From: an uncultured Clostridia bacterium
GTDB lineage: Bacteria; Bacillota; Clostridia; TANB77; CAG-508
NCBI GenBank assembly: GCA_934120675.1
Contig: CAKOUU010000003.1
Coordinates: 1-64,000, forward strand
DNA: 64,000 bases
Direction: 5' to 3'
Positions 35,970 through 44,481 of the stretch are shown piece after piece. Every line of letters starts with the position of its first letter. The first letter of the stretch is position 1. The notes under the pieces were generated by a model that saw only the letters and a list, made by a program, of their open reading frames with translations, was not told the DNA's origin and did no database searches. The position numbers and the translations under genes are program-made.

Positions 35970-37241
35970 ATAAAAAAAACATTAAAGATTATATCAATAA
36001 TAGCTTTTATAATAGTTCTTAATATAAATTTGATAATTAATTCAGTAAAGGCTGTAGATATAAACTCAGCAAATATTATTTCAGGTGGTGACTGTGGAAG
36101 CTTATTAATATACAAAGGAATATATGTAAAAACATACTACTCATATTATTTAAAAGATGGACAAGAATATCCGGCATATTGCCTAGATAAAACAAAACAA
36201 GGAGTAAAAGATGATTTAACATATTCTGTTTCAATTCAAGATTCTATTTCTGATGTTAAATTGTGGAGAATAATTATAAATGGATATCCATATAAAACAA
36301 TACAAGAGTTGGGTTGCAATAATAAAGAAGAGGCGTTTTCAGCAACAAAACAAGCAATATATTGCTATATACATGGAAATAATCCAAATGATTATTCTGG
36401 AATAGGAGAAGCAGGGAATAGAACAGTAAGAGCAATAAAACAAATCCTAGACAATGCAGAAAGATGTACTGAAACAAAAATTTCTAACAATGTAAAAATA
36501 ATTAAAGAACAAGAACAATTTGATGTAGATATCAAAGAAAAAACATATGTATCAAAAACATATTCAATAAAAGCAGGAACAACAATATCAAATTATAAAG
36601 TTCAATTAACAAAAATCCAAGAAGAACTACCAGAAGGAATAAAAATAACAGATATTAATAACAATGAAAAAACAGAATTTGCACAAAATGAAAAATTTAA
36701 AATTTTAATACCAATAAGAAATCTTACAAAGGAAAATAAATTTAATATAGAAATACAAACAAAGATAAATAGCAAACCAATATTATATGGAAAAGCACCA
36801 AATGCATCATATCAAGACTATGCACTTACTGCTGCTACATATGAAGATGCAAGTGGAAAAACAGAAGACAAATTTTACAAAAATGAAACTAAAGTAAAAA
36901 TAATAAAACAAGACGCAAAAACAAAAGAAAGATTAGAAAATGTTGAATTTAATATTTTAGACAGTGATAAAAAAGTAATTTATTCTAATTTAAAAACTAA
37001 TTCAAATGGTGAGATAGAAGTTGCAAATTTAATTCCTGGAAAATATTATATTCAAGAGGTTAGTACAAAAGATGGGTATGAATTAAATAATGAAGTATTT
37101 GAATTTAATGTTAATCTTAATGAAGAATTTACAATTACAATAGATAATTCTTTTAAAGAAGAACCAGAACCAAAAACTACAAAACAAGAAATTTCTCGTA
37201 CAGTTGAGAATGTTAAAAAACTACCTGTTACAGGTATGTAA
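35970..37241 (+). CDS. surface adhesin with thioester domain and Cna-B domain, tail-less LPVTG end; probable ATA start
   Basis: About 423 residues. A signal peptide (KKTLKIISIIAFIIVLNIN, cleavage after VKA) is followed by a thioester domain with Cys71 in YPAYCLDK and Gln128 in ATKQAIYCY, the pair expected to form the internal thioester, then a middle beta region, and a Cna-B/SpaA domain (VKIIKQDAKTKERLENVEFN ... YIQEVSTKDGY) with the Lys and Glu of an isopeptide bond. It ends KKLPVTGM-stop: the sorting motif is there but no hydrophobic helix or basic tail follows. No alternative frame supplies one. GGAGG at 35955-35959 is 10 bases before ATA 35970; an ATG at 35940 has no ribosome site. Confidence 0.8.
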   Translation: MKKTLKIISIIAFIIVLNINLIINSVKAVDINSANIISGGDCGSLLIYKGIYVKTYYSYYLKDGQEYPAYCLDKTKQGVKDDLTYSVSIQDSISDVKLWRIIINGYPYKTIQELGCNNKEEAFSATKQAIYCYIHGNNPNDYSGIGEAGNRTVRAIKQILDNAERCTETKISNNVKIIKEQEQFDVDIKEKTYVSKTYSIKAGTTISNYKVQLTKIQEELPEGIKITDINNNEKTEFAQNEKFKILIPIRNLTKENKFNIEIQTKINSKPILYGKAPNASYQDYALTAATYEDASGKTEDKFYKNETKVKIIKQDAKTKERLENVEFNILDSDKKVIYSNLKTNSNGEIEVANLIPGKYYIQEVSTKDGYELNNEVFEFNVNLNEEFTITIDNSFKEEPEPKTTKQEISRTVENVKKLPVTGM

Positions 37242-37243
37242 AT

Positions 37244-37282
37244 AAAAATTACCTCTATGTAATAGCATTGAGGTAATTTTTT
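37244..37282 (+). terminator. terminator after the adhesin
   Basis: AAAAATTACCTC / GAGGTAATTTTT stem with T-tract, 3 bases after the stop. Confidence 0.8.
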
Positions 37283-37393
37283 CTTTTATGCTATTGAAAA
37301 AAATAAATAAAACAATTATAATAAAATAGTAAAATATAAAAGAAAGAATGTGTTTATAGAAATTATAAACATATTATACGGGGAATTATAAAT

Positions 37394-39115
37394 ATGAAAA
37401 AGAAAAACTTAATAATTGTAGTATTAATAATTGCAATTCTAGCAGTATCAGTGTATTTTATAGTAAACAAAATACAAAAAGAAAACAAAAAATATGAAAT
37501 ATCACAAATAAACGAATATCAATACTTTGTATTTAAAGAAAATGAAAAATACGGAGTTATTAACACAAAAGGAGAAACAATAGTTGAAGCAAAATATGAT
37601 GATGTAAAAATTCCAAATCCAGAAAAGGCAGTATTTATATGCTTTGAAGGAGAAAATACAAAAGTGCTAAACAACAATGGAGAAGAAATATATACACAAT
37701 ATGAAAATATACAACCATTAAAACTAAAAAATGTGTTGAGTGATTTAATGTATGAAAAAACAACATTAGAATATAGCAAAGATGGAAAATACGGAATAAT
37801 TAGCATAGATGGAAAAAAGATAACAAATGCAATATATGAAGATATAGATACACTTCAATTTAAAGAAGGAGAACTACTTGTAAAGAAAAACGGTAAATAT
37901 GGTGTAATAAATATCAAAGGGGCAACATTAGTAAAAGCACAATATGATGGAATAGAAGCAGACAGATATTATGAAGAAGATACAGGATATAAAAAAGACG
38001 GATATATTGTAAAGAAGACAACAGATGAAGGATACAGATATGGATATGTAACAGTAAATGGAAAACAAATAATTGATAATAAATATAATGATTTATACAG
38101 AATTACAGATATGAATAGCGATGAAATATATATAATATGTGCTGAAAATGGAAAATACGGACTATTAAAAGATGGAAAAAAAATTATAGAAAATGATTAT
38201 CAATCACTAGTATATAATGAAAATAACGACACGATAACAGCATTAAAAGGAAAAAATTATGGGGCATTTACTATTGGAGGCAAAGAAATAATACCATTTG
38301 AATACAAGCAAATAGGAACTTCAGGGGAATATTTATATGCAACAACTGCTGACGAAAATGAAAAAGTATTTGATACAAATGGAAATGAAGCAGGAATAGA
38401 ATCTAGTATAGCAATAATAGATGTAGACTCTACAGATTATAAAATTCAGATTGACACAGCAAATGGTAAGACAAATTATGAAATATATCAAAATGATAAA
38501 AAAATTACAAAAAATAAGTATATATATATAGAATATTTATTTGATAATTATTTTACAGCATGTAACGAAGATGGAAAACTAGGAGTTATAAACAGTAATG
38601 ACGAAACAAAAATCAATTTTGAATATAATTCTATACAAAGAATTGAGGGAACAAATCTTATAGAAACAATACAAAATGATACAAATACAATTCAAATATA
38701 TACAAAAGATATGAAAAAAATCAGCGAATTAAAAAATGCTAATATAGAAGTAAATTCTGATTATATTAAATTATACAATAATACAGAAATTAAATATATA
38801 ACAAAAGATGGAAATGAAGTTAAAAATACAGAATTATTTGAGAACAACAAAATATTTGCAAATCAAAAAGACGGAAAATGGGGATTTGTAGATAAAAATG
38901 GAAAAGTTGTAATTGATTACAAATATGATTCTGTAACAGAGGTTAATAAATATGGCTTTGCTGGAATTGAGATGGACAAAAAATGGGGAATAGTTGATGA
39001 GAATGGAAATATTATAGTAGAACCTAGATATAAGTTAAATGATAAAAATCCAACATTTATTGGTGAATATTATCAAGTTACATATGGAAGCGGTGAAGTT
39101 TATTATACAAAATAA
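37394..39115 (+). CDS. membrane-anchored WG-repeat protein
   Basis: 573 residues: basic start, one membrane segment (about 5-26), then about nine WG-type repeats, e.g. KYGVINTKGETIVEAKYDDV, KYGVINIKGATLVKAQYDGI, KWGFVDKNGKVVIDYKYDSV, KWGIVDENGNIIVEPRY. The repeats probably form a beta-propeller-like or solenoid surface outside the membrane. WG repeats are usually binding modules without a known enzymatic activity. It is a single gene between terminators. The start has AGGGGAAT at reduced SD strength. Confidence 0.85.
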   Translation: MKKKNLIIVVLIIAILAVSVYFIVNKIQKENKKYEISQINEYQYFVFKENEKYGVINTKGETIVEAKYDDVKIPNPEKAVFICFEGENTKVLNNNGEEIYTQYENIQPLKLKNVLSDLMYEKTTLEYSKDGKYGIISIDGKKITNAIYEDIDTLQFKEGELLVKKNGKYGVINIKGATLVKAQYDGIEADRYYEEDTGYKKDGYIVKKTTDEGYRYGYVTVNGKQIIDNKYNDLYRITDMNSDEIYIICAENGKYGLLKDGKKIIENDYQSLVYNENNDTITALKGKNYGAFTIGGKEIIPFEYKQIGTSGEYLYATTADENEKVFDTNGNEAGIESSIAIIDVDSTDYKIQIDTANGKTNYEIYQNDKKITKNKYIYIEYLFDNYFTACNEDGKLGVINSNDETKINFEYNSIQRIEGTNLIETIQNDTNTIQIYTKDMKKISELKNANIEVNSDYIKLYNNTEIKYITKDGNEVKNTELFENNKIFANQKDGKWGFVDKNGKVVIDYKYDSVTEVNKYGFAGIEMDKKWGIVDENGNIIVEPRYKLNDKNPTFIGEYYQVTYGSGEVYYTK

Positions 39116-39121
39116 AGTGGG

Positions 39122-39165
39122 GGCATCCTTATTAGACATATAGTTTAATAAGGGTGCTTTTGTTT
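39122..39165 (+). terminator. terminator after the WG-repeat gene
   Basis: GCATCCTTATTA / TAATAAGGGTGC, then TTTTGTTTT. Confidence 0.8.
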
Positions 39166-39319
39166 TATTTTAGCTTACTTTAATTTAAGCATCTGTAACA
39201 AAAAGAAGTTTAAAATCATAAAAAATAGTAAATAATAAAAATAATTTCTAAAAAAACACCAAATAGAAAATGTGTATAAGGGAATAAAATGCACCAAATT
39301 TGAAAGGAAAAGTGATAAA

Positions 39320-40180
39320 ATGAAATTAGGTTTAGCATTATCAGGAGGCGGTATAAGAGGAATAGCACATGCTGGAGTTCTTAAAGCATTAGAAGAAAAT
39401 GATATAAAGATAGATGCAATAGGAGGTACAAGTTCAGGAAGTATAATTGCAACATTATATGCAATGGGATATTCACCATATTATATTTACATATTGTTCA
39501 AAAAATATGCAAAAGATTTAGTAAATCAAAATACAATATCAAAAGTAACAAACATAGGAAGCTTTATGGCAAATAAAAAAGCAAGTTTTCAAGGTTTTTA
39601 TTCTGGCGAAGAAATAGAAGAGTGCTTTAACAACATTGCAGCACGAAAAGGAATTAAAACAATATCAGATATAAAAATGCCGATTGTAATTCCAACAGTT
39701 GATGTACAAAATTCAAAAAAATATGTGATTACAAACAATATACCTGAAAAAACTTGTTCAAATACAGAATATATAAATAACATCGGAATTGGCAAAGCAA
39801 TTAGAGCAAGTTGCAGTTTTCCAGTATTTTTTAGTCCGTGTGAGTATAATGAACATAAATTTTTGGATGGTGGAATATTAGACAATTTTCCAACAATTGA
39901 AGTTAGACATCAGGGGGCGGATAAAATGTTGACGGTTAATTTTAAGGCAGATGATATTGAGGAAAGTAGCAATATTATGGATATTGTTATGAGAACTATT
40001 GATATTATGGGAAATAAAATATCAGAGGAAAATATTAGTAATAGTGATATGGTTTTGACTATTCAAACTGATAAAACAGGTTTGTTGGAAACTGAAAAAT
40101 TGGATGCTTGTTATAAATATGGATACAGACAAACTATAAATCAAATTGATAAAATTAAAGATATGATAAATGCTATTTAA
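39320..40180 (+). CDS. patatin-like phospholipase (RssA/YlbK type)
   Basis: About 286 residues from ATG 39320 (AAAGG upstream); an ATG at 39272 lacks a ribosome site. Motifs: LALSGGGIRGIAHAGVLKAL, GGTSSGSIIATLYA (nucleophile Ser), RASCSFPVFFSP and LDGGILDNFP (Asp). It belongs to the bacterial patatin group with YlbK and RssA, and codon use matches the neighbours, unlike the patatin at 27591. Expected substrate: membrane lipid acyl chains. It ends 82 bases before the cysteine desulfurase gene. Confidence 0.9.
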   Translation: MKLGLALSGGGIRGIAHAGVLKALEENDIKIDAIGGTSSGSIIATLYAMGYSPYYIYILFKKYAKDLVNQNTISKVTNIGSFMANKKASFQGFYSGEEIEECFNNIAARKGIKTISDIKMPIVIPTVDVQNSKKYVITNNIPEKTCSNTEYINNIGIGKAIRASCSFPVFFSPCEYNEHKFLDGGILDNFPTIEVRHQGADKMLTVNFKADDIEESSNIMDIVMRTIDIMGNKISEENISNSDMVLTIQTDKTGLLETEKLDACYKYGYRQTINQIDKIKDMINAI

Positions 40181-40205
40181 TATTAAATTTTAGAAGTATC
40201 ATATA

Positions 40206-40238
40206 CAATAAATTTGAATATAATATACAAATTTATTG
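40206..40238. promoter_or_regulatory. perfect inverted repeat upstream of the cysteine desulfurase gene
   Basis: CAATAAATTTG (40206-40216) and CAAATTTATTG (40228-40238), an 11-bp exact inverted repeat around an 11-bp centre that contains TATAAT. It may be an operator or a leader hairpin; the regulator is unknown. Confidence 0.5.
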
Positions 40239-40261
40239 TGTAAAAGAAAAGAGGAAAATTT

Positions 40262-41389
40262 ATGGAAGTCAGGTATTTTGATAACAGTGCAACAACAAGA
40301 ATAAAAGAAGAGGTTCTAACCGAAATGTTCCCATACCTAAGCCGAGAATATGGAAATCCATCATCATTATATAGCATAGGAAGGAAATCAAAAAGAGCTA
40401 TAGAAGAAGCAAGAAAAAGAGTATCTTCATTAATAAATTGCAAACCAGAAGAAATATATTTTACAAGTTGTGGGTCTGAAAGTGACAATACAGCATTAAA
40501 AGGAATAGCATATGCAAATCAAAATAAAGGTAAGCACATTATAACATCAAAAATTGAACATCCAGCAATTTTACATAGTTGCCAAAACTTGGAGAACAAA
40601 GGCTTTGAAGTAACATATTTAGATGTGGACAAAGATGGATTTGTAAATTTAGGAACATTAGAAAATTCAATAAGACCAGATACAATTTTGATAAGCATAA
40701 TGTTTGCAAATAACGAAATTGGAACAATAGAACCAATAGAAGAAATTGCAAAAATTGCACACAAAAATGGGATAATATTTCATACAGATGCGGTTCAGGC
40801 ATGTGGAAATATCCCAATAGATGTACAAAAAATGGATATAGATATGCTTTCTTTATCAGGACATAAAATATATGCACCAAAGGGAATAGGGGCGTTATAT
40901 GTAAAGAAGGAAATTGAGTTTGAACGTTTTATGGATGGAGGACATCAAGAAAAAAATAAAAGGTCTGGAACAGAAAATGTTGCAGAAATAGTTGCACTAG
41001 GAAAAGCCTGTAAAATAGCAGAGAAGAACATGGAAAAATATCAAAATAAACTACAAACTTTAAGAAATTATTGTCTAGAAAAAATGAAAAAAAGTTTTCC
41101 CAATATCCATATAAATGGAACAATGGAAAAACGATTACCAGGAAATATAAATATTAGTTTTGAAGGACAAAATGCAACAGAAATATTGTATAAATTGGAT
41201 GAGATGGGGATTTGTGCATCAGGAGGTTCCGCCTGCTCATCAGGAGATAATAGTCCATCACATGTACTAACTGCAATAGGTTTGCCAAGTGAATTAGCAA
41301 AAGGTGCAATACGATTCACATTTGGAGATTTTAACACCAAAGACGATGTAGATTATCTAGTAAAAACGTTAGAGAAAATTTTAAATTAA
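40262..41389 (+). CDS. cysteine desulfurase (NifS/IscS family)
   Basis: 375 residues, PLP-dependent fold type I. DNSATTRIKEEV at the N-terminus, ATP-independent PLP site with HTDAVQACG, and Lys202 in SGHKIYAPKG as the Schiff-base lysine. Cys325 in GGSACSSGDNSPS is the persulfide-carrying cysteine, set in an IscS-like active-site loop. It mobilises sulfur from cysteine for Fe-S clusters, thiolated tRNA or cofactors. No iscU or thiI is adjacent; the gene ends in a 4-base overlap with the convergent FAD protein. Confidence 0.93.
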   Translation: MEVRYFDNSATTRIKEEVLTEMFPYLSREYGNPSSLYSIGRKSKRAIEEARKRVSSLINCKPEEIYFTSCGSESDNTALKGIAYANQNKGKHIITSKIEHPAILHSCQNLENKGFEVTYLDVDKDGFVNLGTLENSIRPDTILISIMFANNEIGTIEPIEEIAKIAHKNGIIFHTDAVQACGNIPIDVQKMDIDMLSLSGHKIYAPKGIGALYVKKEIEFERFMDGGHQEKNKRSGTENVAEIVALGKACKIAEKNMEKYQNKLQTLRNYCLEKMKKSFPNIHINGTMEKRLPGNINISFEGQNATEILYKLDEMGICASGGSACSSGDNSPSHVLTAIGLPSELAKGAIRFTFGDFNTKDDVDYLVKTLEKILN

Positions 41390-42978
41390 AAATTTTTTCT
41401 TGCAATTGCAGAAATTGCACACTTAATACCATCAACAGCAGCAGACATTATACCACCAGCATAACCAGCACCTTCACCACAAGGGTAAATTCCGCGGATA
41501 TTAGAAACTAAATTTTCATCCCTTAAAATTCTTACAGGAGAAGAACTACGAGTTTCCATACCAGTTAAGATACTATCTGGATTTGCAAAACCATGTAATC
41601 TAGTATCAAAAAATTTAATACCATCTTTCAAAGTTGTTGAAACAAATTCAGGCATAATATCATTTAAATTAGATAAAGTAACACCAGGTTTATAAGATGG
41701 CTCAACAGTACCTATAAAGGTACTTTTTATATTTTTATCAAAATCTTCAAACCTTTGTATTGGAGCAAAATAATTTGAACCACCAAGGATAAAGGCCTTT
41801 TCTTCCAAATCTTTTTGAAAATCAATACCAGATAAAGGATTTTTGCAATCTTTAAAATCTTCAGGAGTTACATTAACCAAAACAGCAGAATTCGCATTTC
41901 TGCCATTACGAGCAAAGTAACTCATACCATTAGTTACAATAGTTTTTTCTTCACTTGAAGATGGCATAACAGTACCACCTGGACACATGCAAAATGTATA
42001 GCAAGAACGTCCAGAAGGATCATGATATGCAAGTTTGTAATCAGCAGAAGGCAGTTTTAATTTTGTCAAAGTTCCATATTGAGCCTTATTTATTTCACTT
42101 TGTAAATGTTCAATTCTAACACCAACAGAAAAGTTTTTTGGTTCTAACAACAGACCCTTTTCATAAACTTTTTTAAATGTATCTCTTGAACTATGACCAA
42201 TTGCAAGTATAACAACATTTGCATCGATTTTTTCTGTTGCATCAGTATCTAAATGATTAACAATAACTTTAGAAACAGAACTGTTAGTAGTTTCCAAATC
42301 AATAAATTTTGTATTAAATAAGAAAGTTCCACCTTGAGCAATAATATAATTTCTAATATTTTTAATAATATTTACTAAATTATCTGTACCAATATGTGGT
42401 TTAGTTAAATACAAAATTTGTTCAGGTGCACCAAATTTAACAAACTCTTCTAAAACAGTTTTACAATAAGGCGAATTTATACCAGATGTAAGTTTTCCAT
42501 CAGAAAAAGTACCAGCACCACCTTCACCAAATTGGACATTAGAATTAGTGTTCAAAATACCATTATTTATAAAATTATCAACAGTTTTTTTACGATTTTC
42601 AACCTGCTCACCTTGTTCTATAACAATTGGCTTGTATCCATACTTAACAAAAGTCAAAGCTGCAAATAAACCACTTGGACCTGCACCGACTATTACAGGT
42701 CTAACAGATTTATTTAAATTTAATTCAAATTGTGGTTGACTCAAATTTTTAATTAAGGAAATATCTTTATTTTTTAAGTATTTTTCCTCATTCTTTATAC
42801 ACATGTCAATAGAATATGTATAATGCACATCATCTTTTTTTCGTGCATCTATTGATTTTTTTGAAATGTGCCATTCAATAATATTTTCTTCTTTAATTTT
42901 ATATTTTTTAATTGCTGTTTGCAAAACTTCTTCGTCTGTTATGTCTTTGTATATTTTTATATTACTTATTCTTATCAT
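41386..42978 (-). CDS. FAD-dependent oxidoreductase of the COG2509 type
   Basis: 530 residues. An N-terminal domain of about 85 residues (KIYKDITDEEVLQTAIKKYKIKEENI) precedes the FAD-binding fold: PVIVGAGPSGLFAALTF (G-x-G-x-x-G), VIEQGEQVENRK, FGEGGAGTFSDGKLTS, AIGHSSRDTF, and near the C-terminus GIYPCGEGAGYAGGIMSAAVDG. This is the widespread 'NAD(P)/FAD-dependent oxidoreductase' family with no settled substrate, often in anaerobes. It overlaps the end of the cysteine desulfurase gene by 4 bases on the opposite strand, so the two messages are antisense at their 3' ends. Confidence 0.88.
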   Translation of the reverse strand: MIRISNIKIYKDITDEEVLQTAIKKYKIKEENIIEWHISKKSIDARKKDDVHYTYSIDMCIKNEEKYLKNKDISLIKNLSQPQFELNLNKSVRPVIVGAGPSGLFAALTFVKYGYKPIVIEQGEQVENRKKTVDNFINNGILNTNSNVQFGEGGAGTFSDGKLTSGINSPYCKTVLEEFVKFGAPEQILYLTKPHIGTDNLVNIIKNIRNYIIAQGGTFLFNTKFIDLETTNSSVSKVIVNHLDTDATEKIDANVVILAIGHSSRDTFKKVYEKGLLLEPKNFSVGVRIEHLQSEINKAQYGTLTKLKLPSADYKLAYHDPSGRSCYTFCMCPGGTVMPSSSEEKTIVTNGMSYFARNGRNANSAVLVNVTPEDFKDCKNPLSGIDFQKDLEEKAFILGGSNYFAPIQRFEDFDKNIKSTFIGTVEPSYKPGVTLSNLNDIMPEFVSTTLKDGIKFFDTRLHGFANPDSILTGMETRSSSPVRILRDENLVSNIRGIYPCGEGAGYAGGIMSAAVDGIKCAISAIARKNF

Positions 42979-43005
42979 TTTTGTATCCTTTCAAATTTTT
43001 TTATA

Positions 43006-43038
43006 TTCTATGAAAGTTATCATAGTATGATAACTTTC
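43006..43038. repeat. short hairpin upstream of the FAD gene
   Basis: GAAAGTTATCATA is inverted as TATGATAACTTTC with almost no loop. Confidence 0.6.
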
Positions 43039-43056
43039 TGTAGAAGATAAATATGG

Positions 43057-43107
43057 CAGAAATTAGATTTTGTAGCAGTTTGTACTGCATACAAAATCTT
43101 AATTCTG
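43057..43107. repeat. 51-base near-perfect hairpin
   Basis: CAGAAATTAGATTTTGTA pairs with TACAAAATCTTAATTCTG (minor bulges), enclosing a GCAGT-TTGT-ACTGC hairpin. It lies in the 200-bp gap between two minus-strand genes; it could be a small RNA, an RNA processing site or a remnant element. Confidence 0.6.
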
Positions 43108-43146
43108 GTTTCCTATATTATATAATTTTATTTTTATAAAGTAAAG

Positions 43147-43171
43147 GAGGTGTGTTTAACAAACACACCTC
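43147..43171 (-). terminator. terminator of the 107-residue gene
   Basis: On the minus strand GAGGTGTGTTT pairs with AAACACACCTC, 3-base loop, followed by CTTTACTTTAT. Confidence 0.65.
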
Positions 43172-43179
43172 AATGAAAT

Positions 43180-43503
43180 TTATTTTAGAGGTACTAACAT
43201 ACCTGAAGCATCATAAATACAAATACCTGTATCATATGCGATGCTCATTTCATATCCATTAGGAATATTAGCATTTAGCCCCACACTATTGGCAATGTTA
43301 TCAAGTATTTCAAAATTTTTCTTGTATTGCCCAGGCTTATAACTTGAAAGTTCTATATGTGCATATTTTGAAACTGCATTATCAATTTTCCATGATAAAA
43401 CTTTCCGAAATGCATCTAAAATGTTAGGTTCAACCCCCAAGTTATACTCCTCTATTTTTTCTGCCCACCAATTGGCAGCAGTTTCACCGTAATTTTTTCT
43501 CAT
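43180..43503 (-). CDS. hypothetical protein, 107 residues
   Basis: Begins MRKNYGETAANWWAEKIEEY and continues with EPNILDAFRKVLSWKIDNAV, suggesting a helical N-terminal half, followed by a mixed region (NGYEMSIAYDTGICIYDASG). No signal peptide, membrane segment or recognised motif. The ribosome site AAGGAGG, a SigA-type promoter at 43558-43586 and a clean terminator make it a genuine expressed gene. It sits in a cluster of small accessory genes with an XRE regulator, so a mobile origin is possible. Function unknown. Confidence 0.65.
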   Translation of the reverse strand: MRKNYGETAANWWAEKIEEYNLGVEPNILDAFRKVLSWKIDNAVSKYAHIELSSYKPGQYKKNFEILDNIANSVGLNANIPNGYEMSIAYDTGICIYDASGMLVPLK

Positions 43504-43557
43504 AGATGTTTTTCCTCCTTAAACTAAAAATTACATTTATATGTTTCAACAAAGATT

Positions 43558-43586
43558 ATTATAACACAGAATTGTTTTAAAATCAA
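43558..43586 (-). promoter_or_regulatory. promoter of the 107-residue gene
   Basis: Minus strand: TTGATT (43586-43581), 17-bp spacer, TATAAT (43563-43558). Confidence 0.6.
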
Positions 43587-43590
43587 CATT

Positions 43591-43683
43591 ATGTCAATAA
43601 AATGGAAAAATAAGGAAATGCAAGAAAAAAATCAAATTAGCGCAAGAAAAAAAGCATTGGAATTATTAAAAGAGCAAGTATAA
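43591..43683 (+). other. 30-codon reading frame, probably a remnant
   Basis: ATG at 43591 to TAA at 43683; contains EMQEKNQISARKKALELL. There is no ribosome site, and it lies between two minus-strand genes over the promoter region. It may be the tail of a lost gene. Confidence 0.2.
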
Positions 43684-43697
43684 TAAAAATATCATGA

Positions 43698-43970
43698 TTA
43701 CTTCATGAGATTTTTATTATACATATCAACTCTAACAGGTAACTTTTTAGCTAATTTTGCAGTCTCTTCATTAAAAAGCAAATCAGGTTTTATGCGAAAA
43801 GATTTAGCAATAAAATCAATATTTTTACAAGTCAAATTGGCATTACCAGTTTCGATAACACTTATATATGCCATTTTAAATTTTGTTTTATTAGCATACT
43901 GTTCTTGTGTCCATTTATTTTTATATCTATACCATTTAGTATTAAGTCCAACCAATTCCATAGAAGTCAT
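43698..43970 (-). CDS. XRE-family regulator, short
   Basis: 90 residues. The HTH region is WYRYKNKWTQEQYANKTKFKMAYISVIETG, followed by LTCKNIDFIAKSFRIKPDLLFNEE. The second helix (YANKTKFK) is a little unusual in place of the common LA...A pattern, so binding specificity may be odd. GGAGATG upstream of ATG 43970 fixes the start. It is divergent from the small membrane protein and LPFTG protein genes that follow on the plus strand and could regulate them (inference). Confidence 0.75.
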   Translation of the reverse strand: MTSMELVGLNTKWYRYKNKWTQEQYANKTKFKMAYISVIETGNANLTCKNIDFIAKSFRIKPDLLFNEETAKLAKKLPVRVDMYNKNLMK

Positions 43971-44159
43971 AAAATCATCTCCATTCTTTTTATAAAAATA
44001 TAATATAAAAATTAATTATATATAAATTATAAAGATAAAATTTATATAACTTAATACCATTAAAACTTATTAATATATATCTAAAGAATTTTCCAAAAAT
44101 ACTTGAAAAATAAAGTTTAATATGATAAAGTAAAATAAAAATAAGAAAGGAGAAGAACA

Positions 44160-44450
44160 ATGATTGATTTAATTTTAATTATAATAATTATTGTAAGTTT
44201 AGCAAAACCAGATATTTTACTTTCTAAAAAAATGAAAGAAAAAGCAAATGAAGAACAAAAAAATATACTTACAAAAAACCTAAGAAAAATATATGCAATA
44301 ATGGTTGCATTATTTGAATCACTTGCACTTATGAGATATCAAGAAACAGTTGGAATACTTTTAACAATTGTCTTTCTTATACTATTTTTTGTTATATCAG
44401 TGCCAGCAATTAAAGAAAATTCAAAAATAACAAAAGAACTAAATGGATAA
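44160..44450 (+). CDS. small membrane protein, 96 residues
   Basis: A hydrophobic N-terminal helix (LILIIIIIVSLAKPDIL), a charged stretch with KKMKEKANEEQK, and one or two hydrophobic helices (about 42-55 and 62-82: VGILLTIVFLILFFVISVPAI). AAGGAG precedes the ATG. A candidate promoter TTGAAA-17-TAAAGT lies at about 44103-44131. The LPFTG surface protein gene begins 31 bases after the stop, probably in the same transcript. Family not recognised. Confidence 0.65.
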   Translation: MIDLILIIIIIVSLAKPDILLSKKMKEKANEEQKNILTKNLRKIYAIMVALFESLALMRYQETVGILLTIVFLILFFVISVPAIKENSKITKELNG

Positions 44451-44481
44451 TTGAAATCATGCAAAAGAGGAGAAAAAGTAT

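Noticed and set aside
43591..43683. Small protein gene of 30 codons
   Set aside because: No ribosome site and antisense to a promoter region; kept only as a low-confidence remnant.
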